A DNA stretch of 64,000 nt from Zonotrichia leucophrys gambelii (taxonomy: Eukaryota; Chordata; Aves; Passeriformes; Passerellidae), in NCBI RefSeq assembly GCF_028769735.1, contig NC_088171.1, forward strand, positions 72,743,216-72,807,215, given 5' to 3'. Positions 13,450 through 25,456 of the stretch are shown here, one piece after another. Positions within the stretch are counted from its first letter, which is position 1. Every line of letters starts with the position of its first letter. The notes under the pieces were generated by a model. The model ran no database searches, had not been told where the DNA came from, and saw nothing but the letters and a program-made list of their open reading frames with translations. Position numbers and translations under genes: made by a program.

Positions 13450-15148
13450 GGTAGACAAATGTTACAAACATGATTTCTTCCTTCTGTCAGCATTAAACAG
13501 TGGGAAAATGTCCAGGAAGTGCACTTTGGTGCTTGCATTAAAGGATTCTCCAAGGCAGTGCTTAATAGGAAATGAATATGCTTTTTAATGTGTTAGTCTT
13601 AAACAACCATAATTGAAATCTTCTGTCTGGAGTACAAACAGCCCATGTTTTACTCCAGTAAACAGACATGATTACTGCTGCTCTGTCGAAGCCCTCTTGC
13701 TTAACTGTCTGGGGCTTTCAAATCAAATTATACATCCTCTTCCTCCACTGCACTGAGAGATGATAAAATAAACAAGGCAGTCACAAAACATTCTCATTTT
13801 TTCCCCACTGGTCTAGTAGAATCCAAAAGAGGATGAGGTTGAAAAAGAGAGTGGATAAATCCCCTCTGGACCCTCTGTATTAGATAAAGCAGGCTAAAAG
13901 AGAGAGGAGTGATTACTTTACAGCAGAGATGAACTTCTCACAGGAAGTTTGATAAATTGACATCATTCCAGGCAATTTGAGGTAATACAATCTTCATGTC
14001 TGAACAGTGTAATTACTAGATATGTTTCCAGCATTTGAAAACACTCAGTATCAATCACCATGAACAGTTTAAGCAGCAATTTTTCCAATGGAGAAAAAAA
14101 AAAAAAAAGAAAGAGGAAAAAAATAGAAAAAGGTAAAAAAACTGTTAAACATTAATTTAGGTATTTTTAAACGTAAACAAAATATTAGAGCTTGGGGAAA
14201 CATACACCACCTCAGTTTGAAGCAAGGAAGAGAAGACTTGATGCAAGAGAGGTGGTCTCAGACAGAAGGGAGGTAGCCTTTCTGATGTCAGGTAGATGGC
14301 TGTGCTGCAGAATAATCTAACCTCATTTCTTCAGTGAACCTGCAGCAACTTTGATGCTGTCAGTATGATCCTAGACTAATTCTCCTATCAATCTCAGTAT
14401 ATCCCAGGGTTGACATGTAAGCATTTTCCCCCTTGATGTGTGATGTATCAATAGTGTCCCGTTTTCAAGGGAAGTGTGACAGTACAAAAGGAGCAGAACA
14501 AGACAGAAGCAGTGGGTGAAATAAATCCATTGTGTGCATACACCACAAACTGAGTATGAGAAGGTCATTTCTGACACCTATTCCAAAGAGAGAGATAAGG
14601 CTGTTTGTAGGATGGAACTGTAATAAATGGAAACAACTTGGCTATTGGGCTCTTTTTCCCATCACTCATACAGGAAATGTTTGACCCACTGACATGCTAG
14701 ATTAATTCCCAGCAGCACTTTTTCATATAACTTTTCTTTACTCAGTTTCATATGGGGTGCATGAGGTTAATTTTTCAAGCTACATGTAAGGTTACAATTA
14801 CTCATCTTTCATTTATAATGGCATTTATCAAAGTAGCGAGAGCCACCAATAAAACATGTACTAATTGATTTTCTTTTATTTATAACATCAGATAAGAGGC
14901 AAGGAACAAAAAAAAAATGAATGACTGTGTCATATAGGCCATGCAGAATATATTTTTATGAAGAAAACTCATTATAATTGCTCTGAATATTACGCTGGTT
15001 GGCCATGAATATATTCTGAACAGATGTTCAAAAACATTGTCTGGACTAAGCTCCAGCTGTTTTAAATTCTTAAAAAATGGAACAGGTCTAAAGCTCCTGT
15101 TCCTTCCTATTGCATTCACAATGCTCCACTCTGTGCAGCCTGCTACTG

Positions 15149-15174
15149 TATTATATGATGTGTATTATATGATG
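15149..15174. repeat. Duplicated 12-mer TATTATATGATG
   Basis: Two exact copies of the 12-mer are separated by TG. This is a small local duplication, probably from replication slippage. Confidence 0.85.
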
Positions 15175-16535
15175 AGGCTGGGGTTTGGCTTGATCACATC
15201 TGTAATTTACCAAAAAAATTACTTTACAGAATGAATCACTTTTGAAGATAAAGGTACATTGTCATGTGAGAGTCATTCTTTGCTGTGTTGACATTAAGAG
15301 GTATTTTTCACTAATATTACTCCTTAAAGAAAGTATTTAGCTTATGAAAAAACAGAAATCCTTGTCTTTACATGTATTTCTCCATTAAAGACAGAATTAT
15401 AGCTCCATTCTGGGTTGAGTGGTAAATTCCAAGATTTACACATAAATAGTTGTGGACCATAATGTTCTGAACAGGATATTATAAAACTGAGATCTAGTGC
15501 CCGAGTTAGGATTTTTTTTTTTCAAACTTCTATCTGGTAACATAGAAAACTTTAGGTCCCCAAAGGAAAGTGACAGGTACTTTTGATTTCAGGGCAGGTG
15601 TCATCAATCTTACCCAAAATAATATATCAGCATCTACAACCAACAGAACAAGTGGAGACAATGCCCTTTTTTACTGTTACTTTTTTGTAATGAACCTTAC
15701 TGACTCAGAAGGAATATGGCAGGGATAACTTTGGTTCTGCAAGCTCCTTTCTAAGGCAAAACAATGAGACTTTCTGTTTTATAAAGTATAGTGCAAATGA
15801 ATCTAAAAGAAACTTTACTCAGTAAAATGATTGTGTTTTTATACATTAAAAATTGAACTCAAATTCATTCTTTATTTTAATCTTAAACTTATTATCCAAA
15901 TGGAATTTATTTATGCTGGTTACACAAAGATAGAAATGAAGAAGCCCAAAGTTGTGGGTAACGTTAAAAGGTGACAGGGGCTGAAGATACAGGCTGCAGG
16001 ATTTTGGCTATGTGACAGGGGATGAAGCATTGCTTCATTCAAACATCAAACCAGGAAAAAAGGAAAAGATAGTAGAAGAAAGAGGCAAAAGTAGACAGAA
16101 GATTCCAGGAACGAAAAAGTGCCTATGGCTTGAAATACTCACTGAGCTGCATGTTTTCACAGGGCTGCTCTCCAGCTTCTCACTACTTAGTCTGTATGCA
16201 CATTATAGATTTCATACTTCATAGAATTAATATTTAATTCACAACAACAGTATATTTTCTGAAAAGGGTGAATAAATTTCTGGTTATTCTATAACATAAG
16301 TTGCATGTGATTGAACTATGGCATCTCTAGAAATCCTTGAAATATTGTCTTTTGAATGAATATGCTATTTCCAAATATACTTAGAATATGTGAAGGAGCA
16401 GCATTTCAAGAAAAAGAAATTTAGGGAGAAAAACATTTGTAAGAAAAAAGGATAAAGGCTCAATGTCTATAGTATTAAAATCCATAGAATCACATTTTTA
16501 TGTCTTCATATATATATGATATACATATATATTTG

Positions 16536-16626
16536 TATATGTGCATTTACATGTGTGCATGCACATGCCTATATTTATTAAAATATGCTTTTTTATATAT
16601 GCACATAAACATGTAAATACATATAT
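16536..16626. repeat. Imperfect inverted repeat in alternating purine/pyrimidine DNA
   Basis: The left arm at 16537-16554 pairs with the right arm at 16609-16624 over 16 bases with a 2-base bulge. The loop of about 54 bases contains a perfect GTGCATGCAC palindrome at 16555-16564. The surroundings at 16508-16640 are rich in ATAT, GTGT and CATG alternation. It may be a cruciform-prone or Z-DNA-prone site or the remnant of a small inverted-repeat element. Confidence 0.55.
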
Positions 16627-17141
16627 TTAGAATTTGTATACATTACCATATGTACTTACCTTTTGTTTGTTTTATGTGTCTTGATGCCTACATGCATGTA
16701 TACTGCTGAAATAGTTTTGCCAAAACATATTAAAAATATCAAAAATGTGACAGAAATAGAAACTTCAAATGATGGTAAAAAAAATTAAATACATGAGGTC
16801 ACCATAGCAGAGTGAAGGATGGAAAAGATTGCAGAAGAAACACAAGTAGAGAGTGATAAAGAGTTTGTACCATAATAAAAGGTGCTAAAAGCTCAATTAT
16901 CATCAATGCTTCCCTTTTCTTGTAGTTCCATGAAGTAACTACATAATAAAACCAGAGATAGATTTACAACTAATGAAAGAAACCTCTTTGACATCACAAA
17001 TAAACTGTAATAATCCTTGCCATGGATGCTACAATTAGATAAAATAATGGATGGAATAAATTAATAGTAAGAAAAAAGGAGAAATTATATGATCAGAATA
17101 ACCCCAGTTAAGGTATATAAACCATCAGGGCAAGAATCCTG

Positions 17142-17161
17142 TATGGGTTTAAAAACCCATA
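17142..17161. repeat. 20-base near-perfect palindrome
   Basis: TATGGGTTT and its reverse complement AAACCCATA are separated by two A bases. No function is implied by the neighbours. It may be a protein-binding site or chance. Confidence 0.8.
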
Positions 17162-17365
17162 TGCTATAGGTAAACTTTTCTATAATAACTCCTATATAAA
17201 ATCTTACTACATTTGGAGAATCCGATTTTTCAAAAGTACATTGCAAAAAGTTATACTTTTTGTTTTTCTTTCAGAAAAGAGCCTCACATTCAGTTACATG
17301 GAATGCATTTTAATTGTAAGAACACAAATGTAATATAGCGAATAATAAAATTAGCAAGTTTGACA

Positions 17366-18108
17366 GTATGAGTGTTAGGGTTGGAAGGGACCTGGAAGAT
17401 CAACTAGTTCCCCACCATGGGAAGGGACATCTTCCGCTAAATGAAATTGCTCAAAGCCCCACCCAGCCTGAAGATGGATTGCCTTGGGCAACCTGTCCCA
17501 GTGCTTCACCACCCCCACAGGGAAGAGTTTCTTGTATCTAATCTAAACCAACTCTTTCAGTTTAAAACTATTCCCTCTTGTTTTATCACTACATGCCCTT
17601 GTAAGAAGTCCCTCTCCAGCTCTCTTGCAGGCTCCTGTTAGGTACTAGAAGGAGCTTTGTCTTCTCCAGGATGAGCAGCCTCAGCTCTCTTAGCCTGTCT
17701 TTATAGGAAAGCTGCTGTGATCCTTTTCCCAGCCCTCCTCTAGACTCACTCCAACAGGTCCATGTTCTTTTTAAGCTGAGGGCCCCAGAGCTGGATGCAG
17801 CACTCCAGGTGAGGTATCAGGAGAATGGAGTAGAAGGGGAGAAAATCACTTCCCTTGACCTGCTGACCACGTGTCTTTTGACACAGCCCACAATATTGTT
17901 TGGCTTTCTGGCATGCAGGTGCACCATGCTGTCTGGTCATGTCAAGCTTCTTGTCCACAAAGACCCCTGAGTCCTTCTCCTCAGGGCTTTTCTGAATTAA
18001 TTTTCCACCAGACTGTATTGTGCTTGGGCTTGCCTGGCCCATGTGCAGAACTTGGCCTTGTTGAACTTTGTCAGGCTCACACGGCCCTACTGCTCAAGTC
18101 TGTTGAGG
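17366..18108 (-). mobile_element. Truncated CR1 LINE, minus strand
   Basis: The left end has the typical CR1 3' tail in reverse complement (GGGTTGGAAGGGACCTGGAAGATC). The body then follows the reverse complement of CR1 through the C-terminus of the reverse-transcriptase protein. The minus-strand frame at 17746-18042 keeps recognisable CR1 polymerase motifs, including DKKLDMTRQ, HLECCIQLWGPQLKK and DLLE, but is broken by substitutions that lose the usual RSV-type segment. The element is 5'-truncated near 18108, where similarity stops in the segment preceding the tail half of ORF2. The exact terminal repeat of the 3' end is missing. It belongs to a different subfamily from the CR1 at 43863-44480. 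It is long dead and non-mobile. Confidence 0.92.
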
Positions 18109-19457
18109 TTTATTATTGCTGCAAGCTAGGGATACAAGCAATTCTCCACTTTCATCCAAGTTTGAAAACAGGCATATCAACAGAGTTCCGTCTAATTTTT
18201 GAAGACTGGATATAATCATCTGGTGAAACAGCCTGAGAATGCAAATTAACTTCAACACCAATTTTTCCTCAGCTGCATTTTTCTTAGGGAGCTAATGACT
18301 AAAGCTATCAGAGCAATGTTATAGCAATAGCAGCAAATAACGACAGTTCAAAGTTTCAGTGGCAAAAAGCCCCAATTTAATATTACAGCCTATTTTTTAA
18401 CCAGTTTTCCAAGTTATCATATCTAATTCTAATTGCTTAATAGCTTTCTTGCCACTTAATTCATTGGTTAGAATGTGCCTGTGTGTGCATGTGCTAAGAC
18501 TCTCTTTACAGGGGTGTTTACATTTTTCCTTTGTGGATTGTCACGCGATAGACTTCTTCTTTTTCACAGATGCAAACTGCCTTCTTACAAGAATAGATTG
18601 CTATGCAAACTGATTGTTATAATTCTTTCTCATGGGAAATTTACAGGCTAGCTGTTAATTCAGCTGAAATAGCAAGAAGGCCTGATTTTACCAGGCCTTT
18701 CTTTTATAAGGTTTTACCTGTATGCAACACAATGGTTTTATTGCTCCTACTAATTTCTTCAAAGTCATGCTCAAGTTATGACACAGCATAGACGTACTAG
18801 TAGCACTGCTAAGTTCTGTAATTTTCTTGCAGTTTGCACTGCTCTAATAACTGCATCTGCATCTTGTGTGACCAAGGAGCGAAAGATTCACATACACAGT
18901 CCATCAAGCTGCAGACACCCTCAAGATTTATCCAGACATGGTTTCCTGTTATTGCACTGTGATCAAAAGATGGGCATACTGAAGCCCAATTAAAACACAC
19001 AGCAATTAACTGGAAGCCTATAGAAATAAAGCTTCAAAAATAAATCATCTGAAGTTGAAAAGACCACTGAGTGCAGCAGCTGTTACAATCTACAGTATTA
19101 TTACACCCTTTAGCACTGAGAGTTTATCAAGATGGCAATGAGATGCATAAGATATACTACTTAGCTTTAATAAACATTTTAAAGATCCAATCAGTTATGA
19201 AGGGAACGCTCACATCTATCAGCCTACATGGTATTTGAAGAAAATATCCCTTTTCCTATAATTCTTTCAAGTTATTTAAAATACTATGTTCTGACTATTG
19301 AAAAATATAATATCTTTATACTTAATTTAATTTTTTTATCTGAAATATTTACAAATTCTCTCAATTTGAATGTATACTGTTTCTATAAATCATTAAAAAA
19401 TTAAGAACATGGACAGGGTTTTGAAAGTTCCAGGTATTATGTGCCTGTGCACACTCA

Positions 19458-19498
19458 TGTGTGGGTGTGTGTGTCCATGTCTGTGTCTGTGTGTAAGT
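19458..19498. repeat. TG-rich microsatellite
   Basis: Imperfect GT/GTCTGT units. They give a cysteine/valine-rich stretch in a plus-strand frame at 19409-19666, which is not taken as a gene. Confidence 0.85.
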
Positions 19499-22400
19499 GT
19501 TTGGAGCCAGATTTTGCAGGAACTTTTACAGCAATTCACTAGTTCTGGAGGTGCTGAAGTTATAGCCATTGAAAAGTTACCCAGGGAGAAAAATGAAACC
19601 TTCCCTGCCTACATCATCCAGCACCGAAATTTATTCTTTTTCCTCACCCCCGCCCTCCTAGAATAGAAGAAATATTCCTAAACTATATAGCTGCATATAA
19701 CCCACTAAGAAAGTGATAGACATAGCTATTACATTGCCCTCTTACTCTTAAATATATTATTTCTTTTTTTTTTTAAGTATGGGGAAAAAATGTTATTTAC
19801 AAGTATTTTAGATATTCTTACACTAGGTACATTATTATGTTGTAGGTCCCTCTTTTCATCTTTTCCTTTGCAAACATACATCACAATAGGCTGCCCTAAA
19901 TATTTAGATACTAGCAGAACCACACTACATGTCTGCTTTTTATCTCATGCTCCTTTCCTTTGAGGAAGAACTGAATCATCAAGGATGTAGACCAAACATT
20001 AAAAAAAGATTCTTAAACATAGTCTATTAGTGTCAAACATTTTCAAACCTTTTCACGAACATTTGACACTCATAAAAATATATATAAATAGAAGTTGGAT
20101 TCATATCAAATGTTGAAGATTTATCTTTAATTTACACAGAAGTCTTTATGCTAGATGAATTCATTTACTAATTTTTCTAATTAAATACTCTTCACAGAAT
20201 GTTGGGGAAAAAAGCATACAATAGCAGTTAACAAAACAAAAATCTTCTAATGCACTTCTTGAGTGTTACACATTTATGTTTAAACTCAGCTGAAGCAATT
20301 CTGTTCTTCAGAAGGAATCACTATATGATAATTAATTTGAGTTTCTATGGATGCAAAGGGAAAATTTCTTCTTGTAACAGCCCTAAACCCAGCAGGTCTA
20401 TAGAACACCAGTGGACCATGGATTTTAGTTTGATTAAAGTTTTAAATCCATACTGCGTGGGATTCACTAACGATAAGACCTGTAAAATGTCTATGCATGT
20501 AAAATGAAAGCAATGTGATTTGTCTGGAGGCAAATCATCTTTTGAAGGTAAAATGACAAAAGAGCAGTTTTACTCCTTTAGAAGTTCATACTTACTATTT
20601 TAAAATATACATATATATCCTTAAATCAATTGCTAAAATGCTCAAAAATATATAATTGTGTTGTTCTATGTTAAGCAATTATTTCCAGTTTCAAGGCCTT
20701 GCTACTATAATATGCCTAAGGCAAACAGTCTGTGCATTCATGAATATTGGAAAGAGTAAGTCATAAATCTATAATCTGAACATAAACATTCTAGTCTAGG
20801 AGTTTTTACTTGTAGTAACGTATATTTCATTCAAAGATTGCTGGTTTTATTTTCCCTTCCCCAGTTTCATATCTTGTACAGTATTTTTACCTGTAATTCA
20901 TCCACCTAATAATTTCTAAATTAATAAAGGCTGCCAAAGAATGAAAAAAGACAAGGACACTATGTGTCCAATCTTTTTCACCTTCAGTGATGCAGCTGCA
21001 ATGGAGATTTTGTCTTGACTTTCAAAAGCAGGCAAACCGTACAAACCATATTTTTGGCTGCGTTGAGCAAGAACTTAGTAGGAGAAGAATGAAAGTTTCT
21101 GTGCCATTAGAACAATGTAAGTTTGTCAAACAGAGGCAATATCATACAAACTTATCCATGCAAATGCCATCCCTAACAAATAACAAATCCTAGAGCCCTA
21201 GTTTGCATTGGTTTGCATTATGCTCTCTCTCTCAGGTAAATGAGTTCTTGCAGATACTCCCTTGACTCACAGTGTTCAGGAGGTCTGCATGGACCATCCA
21301 TCAAACAGCTGAGTGTTGAATCCAAGCATTTTCTCTTTTATCCTTCCTTAAATATTAGCAGTTAATAGAAAAGAAAGAGGGGAAGAAAAGGAAGGAGGGA
21401 ACAAGCAAACCAGACAGCACCAACCACTTAACCTTTCCTTTATTTTATCAGGGAACAGTCTTTTCCCCAAAGAGAGCAAAGCCCAGGACAGGAAGCTAAT
21501 CGCAACAGGGGGAACTCCACCGTGCTTCCAACTGGGAGCCACTGTCAAGGCAGCATGCAATGCAATATATGCCATAATTTGATAAACAATACTGTCAGAC
21601 AGAGAGCAATGACACTGTTTTTCTTATGCTTCTCTCTGGATGGTGATACAATGAACAGAGAGGTGCTCCTGATGTTTTCCTCTGCTCCAAAAGAACTCAG
21701 TTCATGGGAAACTTAAAAAAGAAAATTTATTCATTTGATTTTTGCAATTATCCATTGTCCTGACAATCTTCCTTGCATTATTTTTAAGACCCACTCATTT
21801 TCTCAGGTTGCTATATACATACTGTCCCACGCAAAACTAAACCACTGGAGATGAAAATTAAATATTTCCTCATTCTTCCTGAATCACTAGCAAAAGAGGG
21901 AGAAAACTAACCATGGACTTCTTTGAGACCACATCTGCTCATATTTAAATGCTTATTCCCTTTTGCACAATTATTTTCAGAGATAGGGCTTAAATGTCAC
22001 ATCCATCATAATTGCCAAATTTGCTCTCCAGAAAATGTTTTATGATTCCTGTTATAGCATTTAAGAGTTTTCACTTGTATATCTGTAGGAAAACTTTTAA
22101 CAGAGGAAGCTGCATCCAACCTATAGTAAATGATTTTTGATTCTTTGTTTGCTCTTCTAATCATCTTCAAGTAGCCACTGAGGGGCAGGAATCAAGTATA
22201 AGGAAAAGCAGAAGCATATCTGATGAGAAGTTCCAGTTAAACTGAGAAATAACACAACACATTTGCAAACAGCCCAGAATGCCATAGCTTTACTAGCAGC
22301 ATGGAATATGTATCCAGAGGAGGTGGGGCATTATGAGAAATTAAATTTATAGGTGTAACATTAAAGACCTGATTTAGCAAAGTTCAAAAATGAAAGCTAG

Positions 22401-24475
22401 GTGGTTTCAGTAGGATTTGAAAAATAAATCTTAGGAAGTAGATGAAATGACTGAATCTATTTTACAGATAAGTACAGTTAATTGGTGAATATTTTCAAAG
22501 GATTTGCTATTGCTGCATCTTTCAGACATAGAGGTGACAGAAGAGAGAAAAAATAATATTTTAAGAACATGCTAAGATAAAGGTAACCAGGGTGGTATGG
22601 CTTGAAAGGAGGATAATATTTAGAAACCTGTGAAAAATATAAAGTGACATAAAAGATAATGTAATCAGATTGGAGTGTAAAGAAAATACAAATCATGCGG
22701 GGTAATATTGGCCTTCAAAAAGCAGCAAAATGCCTATTAGGGACACATAAATAAAACCTCCTGCTGAAGAGTTGCATTCTCAAATACAGGAGTTTAAGTA
22801 TCTCAGAATGGAACTAAAACCTGGCAACATCTGTCACTATAATTATTGCCTATTACCTTTATTACAATAGTGCCTGAGGCCCCAATTAAAGTTCATTCCC
22901 CATTATGACAAATACCTACAAATACATGATAAAAATAAGAATCCAAAGGCTATTGAAGGAAGTAGATAAATGGAAGAAAAACTGACATCTCTCTAGTACG
23001 CTTAAGGATTGAAGAAGCAAAGGTTAACTTACTTGCGTTGTAAGGGAGGATTTAGACACCTAAATTACTGAACTGCTTGAAAAAAGCTTTACCTGTGATT
23101 GCAAATGAGGAAACAACAAAATACAGGGGGAAAATTATTCACTGTGATTTATTTCCTAGCTGTTGAGCCTGCTTTAATACAGTGGTTGGATATTTCTTTC
23201 AGTTAAGAAAGTAAGATTACTAAGTATTTCCCTACTGATTGTGAACTGTTTCACAGAAGGAAGAAGAGGTCAGGTTTAAAATAGCGCTATACATGGAGGA
23301 TAGTAATAAGGATATTACCCGTGTGTTTGGCAAGAGTTCCAGGTGCATAAGAGGCAAGATTGCAATAGGACTTTTGGGCACCCTTAAAAAATTTGAGGAA
23401 AACTGTAATTTAATGACAAGTAAGGATAGCTATTGAAGGGGTCTTTGTGAAGGCCAACTTGGATAAATTTCAGAAGCCAAGAAAATAAAATTAATCTTTA
23501 TTTAATTTCTATCACAACAAATTATTAGGCAGAGTAGCAGGTGACATAGAAGACCCCTGCCAAGTCAGGTAGCAACTAGAAATTAACTAGAATTTATCCA
23601 AAACGTTGTTATTACTTGAAGGCCGTTGTTCAAAGAAACAGTTTTTAAAGAAACATCCTATCCATTCCTAAAGGGGAATGGTTTTTTAGAAGTAGGAAAG
23701 AGAAAGAGTTCATTTAGGAGAAAAAGAATGTTTTTATTTTCTAAAGCAATAATTTTCATTTTTGGAAGTGTCTAAGTGTTTTTAAAATGCCAAGGGTCTT
23801 TTTTAAGCAAAAACTGAGTTCCCAACACATGCACTGCTGAAGAAGTTAGCACTGGATGCTAACCGATATTTTTGATGTACTATGTCTCCTGATTTGATCA
23901 GGGGCAGTTATAGCCTAAATATAAACATATTAATTCCTCTCTGCACTTCTAAGAAGCCAAGGCAAATATCTCAGATCCATTAAAGGAACAATATGCATTG
24001 ATTATGAGGTTGTTTTTTTTTTTCTTGCAGTGAAATGAGTTCATGAACCAGAGCTGAACGTCTCAGTACAATATAACATGAACAGAGACATTGGTGCCAA
24101 GTGATAGGATTGACAGGGATCAGCTTCCTGAACAGTGAAATGCATAAGTGAGCTAACAAAAAAATTTGCAGATAGAAATTATCTGCAATGCTGCCTCCCA
24201 CTTGTAAGTGCCTAAGTGCAGCCCAAATTATGTGCTTATGTGAAAGTGGGAATCACAACCTGGAATCCCACCTGCACCTAAACTCCTTTGATTATGGAAA
24301 ATTGGTTCACTCTTTTCACTTAAAACCTGTCTGTCAAAGGAGAAGGAGGAGAAATGAATGTTAAAATAGAGATTACAGCAGTTCCTAAGGAAACCAAAGT
24401 CAATGTCCTCCTCATGCAAAATGAGCTGAAATTCATACCTCTCACCTCCCACAGGAGTGCCCCCTCCCCTACTCA

Positions 24476-24500
24476 CCTAGGGCTAGGCCTAGGGCTAAGG
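24476..24500. repeat. Tandem 12-mer CCTAGGGCTAGG / CCTAGGGCTAAG
   Basis: Two adjacent copies differ at one base. The units contain TAGGG and are palindrome-rich (CCTAGG), but they are not the TTAGGG telomere unit. This is a small local duplication. Confidence 0.8.
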
Positions 24501-25430
24501 CACATCAAATACAACACGTACAAAGCAGATGCTGTATGGTAAATGTCCAGGTACATACCCTCTAATCCCATTATAAAATCCTTTGAGGCTGTAATCCTAT
24601 GGTTCTGAGGTAATCATTTGATAAAAAGCTATATCTGCTTCAGTTGTAGTACTCATTTTCAAATTAAAGAAAAGATTAAGGAAAGACTAACACCACACAG
24701 AAATTGATCAAACAGCAGGGAGAAAGTGGGAATGCTGCATACCCTCAATAAAATCACTTCAGCAGCGTGGGAGCAGTTAGTGTAATGCTTTCCTTAGAAG
24801 ATCTTGCAGATTAAAAAATAAAAAAAAAAAAGGAAGAAAAGTTAAAAAAAAAAACAGAGCCATGTCAAATGTGATTTTTTTTTGTCAGAAACAAAAATGC
24901 AAGAGTACAGATATTTGTGACCCTCTTTTAGAATAAGAGTATATGCTGATTGAGTTATTTACTGATTAATCAATAACAGAGAAACTGAACCTGGGAAATC
25001 CTTACATTATACTGTAGGCATACTACATATTCTTTTTATCAGGAAACTATGGAAAATCAGTTTTAAAAATAGTTGAAATTAACAGATCTACTTTTAAAGA
25101 AACACTTCTGTTACAACTGCACATACCCTGGGTAAGTTTAATCAAAATATTAAATTTTAGTGCAGAAGCAGAAGAAGTACAGATGTCCAAGTTAAGCCAG
25201 GCAAAACAAAAAACAGATGTTCCAAGACACTGGGCATACAAAGAAATATGAAGCTGAGAGTGGAACCATGAACGCACAGAAAATACCAAAAGCTAGAATA
25301 GAAATAAAATAAACCAAAGTATGAGACCAATACAGAATATGGGGGGAAACTGTGCAAACAGAATTCTTTAAGTTAAATCTGAAGATAAATAACAAGCTTC
25401 TGTTTTTGAAGGTAAATGTCACATCCCTAC

Positions 25431-25456
25431 AAGTATTATTAGCAAGTATTATTAGC
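25431..25456. repeat. Exact tandem 13-mer AAGTATTATTAGC x2
   Basis: Two exact abutting copies, best explained by slippage. No gene context. Confidence 0.9.

Larger units (their letters stand above)
13450..17365. other. Non-coding DNA, no gene recognised
   Basis: Only short chance frames occur, the longest being 79 codons at 14880-15119. The stretch includes an A run with purine tail at 14095-14130, a duplicated TATTATATGATG 12-mer at 15149-15174, an AT/GC-alternating imperfect hairpin at 16536-16626 and a short palindrome at 17142-17161. No dispersed repeat family was recognised. Confidence 0.6.

Noticed and set aside
18550..18582. Polypyrimidine tract followed by CAG resembling a splice acceptor
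   Set aside because: No coding sequence of recognisable kind follows, and such motifs are frequent by chance.
24476..24500. Telomere-like interstitial repeat
   Set aside because: The unit is CCTAGGGCTA, not TTAGGG, and there are only two copies.
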